NCBI GenBank assembly: GCA_021811005.1
Contig: JAJZPY010000082.1
Span: 1-9,463, forward strand
Direction: 5' to 3'
Source: Pseudomonadota bacterium
GTDB taxonomy: Bacteria; Pseudomonadota; Gammaproteobacteria; Burkholderiales; Ferrovaceae
Length of the DNA: 9,463 nt
Below the pieces are notes generated by a model. The model saw only the letters and a list, made by a program, of their open reading frames with translations, searched no databases and had not been told where the DNA came from. The position numbers and the translations under genes are program-made. Positions 6,746 to 9,463 of the stretch are shown here, piece by piece (the stretch's first letter is position 1; each line of letters opens with the position of its first letter).

Positions 6746-6775
6746 GGTTTTCCTCCATTTATTTTATAGTCGTGG

Positions 6776-6798
6776 GTCCGTCTTCAATGTGGACGGAC
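6776..6798 (-). promoter_or_regulatory. Hairpin upstream of the yjcH-actP leader
   Basis: A perfect 7-bp inverted repeat, GTCCGTC (6776-6782) and GACGGAC (6792-6798), encloses 9 nt. It ends 19 nt before the GGAGGA of the leader ORF. In the mRNA it would form a modest stem-loop near the ribosome-binding site; as DNA it could be a protein site. No run of U follows directly, so it is not a normal terminator. Function is inferred only from position. Confidence 0.4.
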
Positions 6799-6804
6799 TG
6801 CAGC

Positions 6805-6866
6805 CGTAATGTCTTGTTACGTTCAGCTGTTCGGGGAATGGTAATCGTGTTTTTGGGCAGTTCCAA
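6805..6866 (-). promoter_or_regulatory. Possible yjcH-actP promoter and dyad
   Basis: The rest of the gap between the groEL terminator and yjcH holds no gene. A dyad CGTAA-N7-TTACG (6805-6821) has operator geometry. Upstream of it on the minus strand, TTGGAA (6866-6861) and TACCAT (6843-6838) stand 17 bp apart, each matching 4 of 6 consensus positions; transcription would begin near 6831, close to the dyad. Both are weak matches and could occur by chance. I see no sigma54-type -24/-12 element. Confidence 0.25.
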
Positions 6867-6910
6867 GCGATTTTTGACTCTTCTATAAAACGCCCTGTTG
6901 TTTTGTAGGA

Positions 6911-6950
6911 CCATAAAAAGGAAAAGCCCGACGGCAGGGCCGTCGGGCTT
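6911..6950 (-). terminator. Intrinsic terminator of groESL
   Basis: A perfect 12-bp stem (AAGCCCGACGGC, 6924-6935, with GCCGTCGGGCTT, 6939-6950) closes a 3-nt loop. On the minus strand it is followed by a T-rich run interrupted by CC (TTCCTTTTT, 6923-6915). It lies about 50 nt past the groEL stop and should insulate yjcH-actP from heat-shock read-through. On the plus strand there is no T-run beyond the stem, so it acts in one direction. Confidence 0.9.
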
Positions 6951-6997
6951 CGGGCAGGGAGCGACCGGCATACCGGTCGCTTGGCCTGTGGAGCGGA

Positions 6998-8641
<1,644 letters not shown>

Positions 8642-8664
8642 GTTGTACTCCTGAAATTTGGGTT

Positions 8665-8682
8665 GCCGGCCTTTGCGCCGGC
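8665..8682 (-). promoter_or_regulatory. Hairpin between groES and groEL
   Basis: GCCGGC (8665-8670) and GCCGGC (8677-8682) can pair across a 6-nt loop in the 64-nt spacer between the groES stop and the groEL start. There is no following U-run, so termination is unlikely. A role in mRNA processing or in setting the GroES:GroEL ratio is possible but inferred. Confidence 0.35.
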
Positions 8683-8705
8683 CACGGAATGTTGGAAAAA
8701 ACCGA

Positions 8706-8996
8706 TCAGCCTTCGACGACGCCCATGATGTCTTCTTCGCGCATCACGAGCAGTTCATCGCCATGAACCTTGACTGTTTGTCCGGAGTATTTTCCAAACA
8801 GCACCTTGTCGCCGACCTTGACTTCGAGCGGCCGGATGGAACCGTCTTCCATCACCTTGCCTTTGCCAACGGCCAAAATCTCCCCTTGGTCGGGCTTTTC
8901 GGCAGCCGTATCGGGGATCACGATGCCAGATGCCGTCTTGCGCTCTTCTTCGAGGCGTTTGACAATCACGCGGTCGTGCAATGGACGAATTTTCAT
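8706..8996 (-). CDS. groES: Co-chaperonin GroES (10 kDa, Cpn10)
   Basis: GroES forms the seven-subunit lid of the GroEL chamber. The 96-residue product has the normal length and fold marks: the opening MKIRPLHDRVIVKR, the mobile loop that docks on GroEL (about 16-35, around TASGIVIPDTA), the roof segment, and the C-terminal half VKVGDKVLFGKYSG to MREEDIMGVVEG. The start at 8996 has AGGAGA about 8 nt upstream. It is the first gene of the operon. The predicted 5' leader is about 58 nt and begins inside the CIRCE, so the element is also present in the mRNA. Confidence 0.99.
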   Translation of the reverse strand: MKIRPLHDRVIVKRLEEERKTASGIVIPDTAAEKPDQGEILAVGKGKVMEDGSIRPLEVKVGDKVLFGKYSGQTVKVHGDELLVMREEDIMGVVEG

Positions 8997-9032
8997 TCGG
9001 AGTTCTCCTGCGAGAGTGTTAAATGGACGTTG

Positions 9033-9059
9033 TTAGCACTCGATTCGTGCGAGTGCTAA
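9033..9059. promoter_or_regulatory. CIRCE operator (HrcA binding site)
   Basis: TTAGCACTC (9033-9041), a 9-nt spacer, and GAGTGCTAA (9051-9059) match the CIRCE consensus with no mismatch. HrcA binds this inverted repeat and represses groESL; repression is relieved when unfolded proteins occupy GroEL. It begins just downstream of the groESL -10 and covers the predicted start site. It also lies 17 bp upstream of the dacB start. hrcA is not in the window. Confidence 0.98.
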
Positions 9060-9060
9060 C

Positions 9061-9092
9061 AGTTTAAGGGTTGCCCATGCGGATTTCAAGGG
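9061..9092 (-). promoter_or_regulatory. groESL promoter, sigma70-like with overlapping sigma32-like elements
   Basis: On the minus strand TTGAAA (9089-9084, 5 of 6) and TAAACT (9066-9061, 4 of 6) are 17 bp apart, a fair sigma70 promoter. The same bases contain CCCTTGAAA (9092-9084) and CCCTTAAAC (9070-9062), resembling the heat-shock sigma32 -35 (CCCTTGAA) and a degenerate -10 (CCCCATNT type) at suitable spacing. The expected start near 9054-9056 lies inside CIRCE. Dual control by HrcA and sigma32 is known in some betaproteobacteria; the sigma32 part is less certain here because its -10 match is weak. Confidence 0.7.
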
Positions 9093-9463
9093 GGAAGGCA
9101 GTGTGTCAGGTGTTGTTGACCCTGTGCCTGGGGCTGGCCTCAGTGCACGCAGGGCTGGCGCAGCCGCTGGCGCAACAACCGCTTCCCGAAACGGTGGCGC
9201 GCGCACTGGCCGAAGCCGGCCTGCCGACGGAGGCCGTTTCGGTGGTGGTGCAGGACCTGTCGGCTTCGCAACCGCTGTTGCGCTGGAACGGCGACACCCC
9301 CCGCGCACCGGCTTCCCTTATGAAGTTAGTAACCACTTACTCTGCGCTGGTGGCTTTCGGGCCGGCATGGACCTGGGAAACTCGGGTGTTCGGTCCGGAG
9401 CCTGTGCAGGGGCAGATCGAGGGCAATCTGTATGTGGTGGGAGCCGGCGATCCCGACCTGACC
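9077..9463 (+). CDS. dacB: D-alanyl-D-alanine carboxypeptidase/endopeptidase (PBP4), 5' part
   Basis: The first 129 codons are present; the gene runs off the window edge. Residues 1-28 form a Sec signal peptide: basic MRISRGK, a hydrophobic core, and a cleavage region near HAGLA before Q29. The mature part carries the active-site SxxK motif in PASLMKLVTT (S80 nucleophile, K83), followed by a segment ending LYVVGAGDPDL, typical of the S13 peptidase family (DacB/PBP4). The enzyme acts on periplasmic peptidoglycan, trimming terminal D-Ala and cutting cross-links. The start at 9077 has AAGGG (9066-9070) 6 nt upstream. The leader region is shared with the divergent groESL promoter, so its own promoter must overlap CIRCE or lie further back over groES. 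SxN and KTG motifs lie beyond the edge and cannot be checked. Confidence 0.92.
   Translation, partial: MRISRGKAVCQVLLTLCLGLASVHAGLAQPLAQQPLPETVARALAEAGLPTEAVSVVVQDLSASQPLLRWNGDTPRAPASLMKLVTTYSALVAFGPAWTWETRVFGPEPVQGQIEGNLYVVGAGDPDLT

Noticed and set aside
6552..6758. 68-codon frame beginning at the ATG overlapping GGAGGA
   Set aside because: Its start codon overlaps the ribosome site itself, so it has no site of its own, and most of it is an out-of-frame shadow of yjcH.
6759..6971. 70-codon frame on the minus strand in the groEL-yjcH gap
   Set aside because: It runs through the groESL terminator stem, lacks a ribosome-binding site, and resembles nothing known.

Overview
The window is about 60% G+C and reads as chromosomal core sequence of a Proteobacterium, most likely a betaproteobacterium. 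The basis is the GroEL sequence with its GGM-rich tail, an HrcA-type CIRCE operator upstream of groESL, the YjcH-ActP acetate-uptake pair, and a DUF294/CBS protein next to a DEDDh exonuclease. The class-level call is inference from remembered family resemblance. I see no mobile element, CRISPR array, tRNA or rRNA.

Layout. (1) 1-677: an A+T-rich promoter with two 13-bp dyads drives a MarR-family regulator that carries a C-terminal cysteine cluster; the promoter geometry predicts a leaderless mRNA. (2) 661-2070, minus: argH, the last step of arginine synthesis, overlapping the regulator gene by 17 bp tail to tail. (3) 2129-4559, plus: a two-gene unit, a cNMP-binding/CBS/DUF294 putative nucleotidyltransferase followed 4 bp later by a DEDDh 3'-5' exonuclease. 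(4) 4586-4624: a terminator placed between two converging units. (5) 6745-4637, minus: a candidate 31-codon leader ORF with a very strong ribosome-binding site, then yjcH and actP, each overlapping the next. (6) 6658-6923: the control region of this operon, with a hairpin and a separate dyad. (7) 8996-6911, minus: groES-groEL with a strong terminator. (8) 8997-9076: a compact divergent region holding a perfect CIRCE and the groESL promoter, which runs into the start of dacB. (9) 9077-9463, plus: the first 129 codons of dacB (PBP4), cut by the window edge.

How the genes work together. YjcH-ActP takes up acetate and related short monocarboxylates with Na+. The DUF294/CBS protein and exonuclease that face it are frequent neighbours of such symporters, as I recall also in Pseudomonas aeruginosa, so a role in sensing or controlling acetate use is plausible but unproven. 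GroES/GroEL is the general chaperonin. argH and dacB are housekeeping genes with no evident link to their neighbours. No wholly new system is visible. The parts most worth a second look are the leaderless, apparently autoregulated MarR promoter, the leader ORF overlapping yjcH, the convergent acetate/DUF294 locus, and the shared CIRCE/dacB control region.
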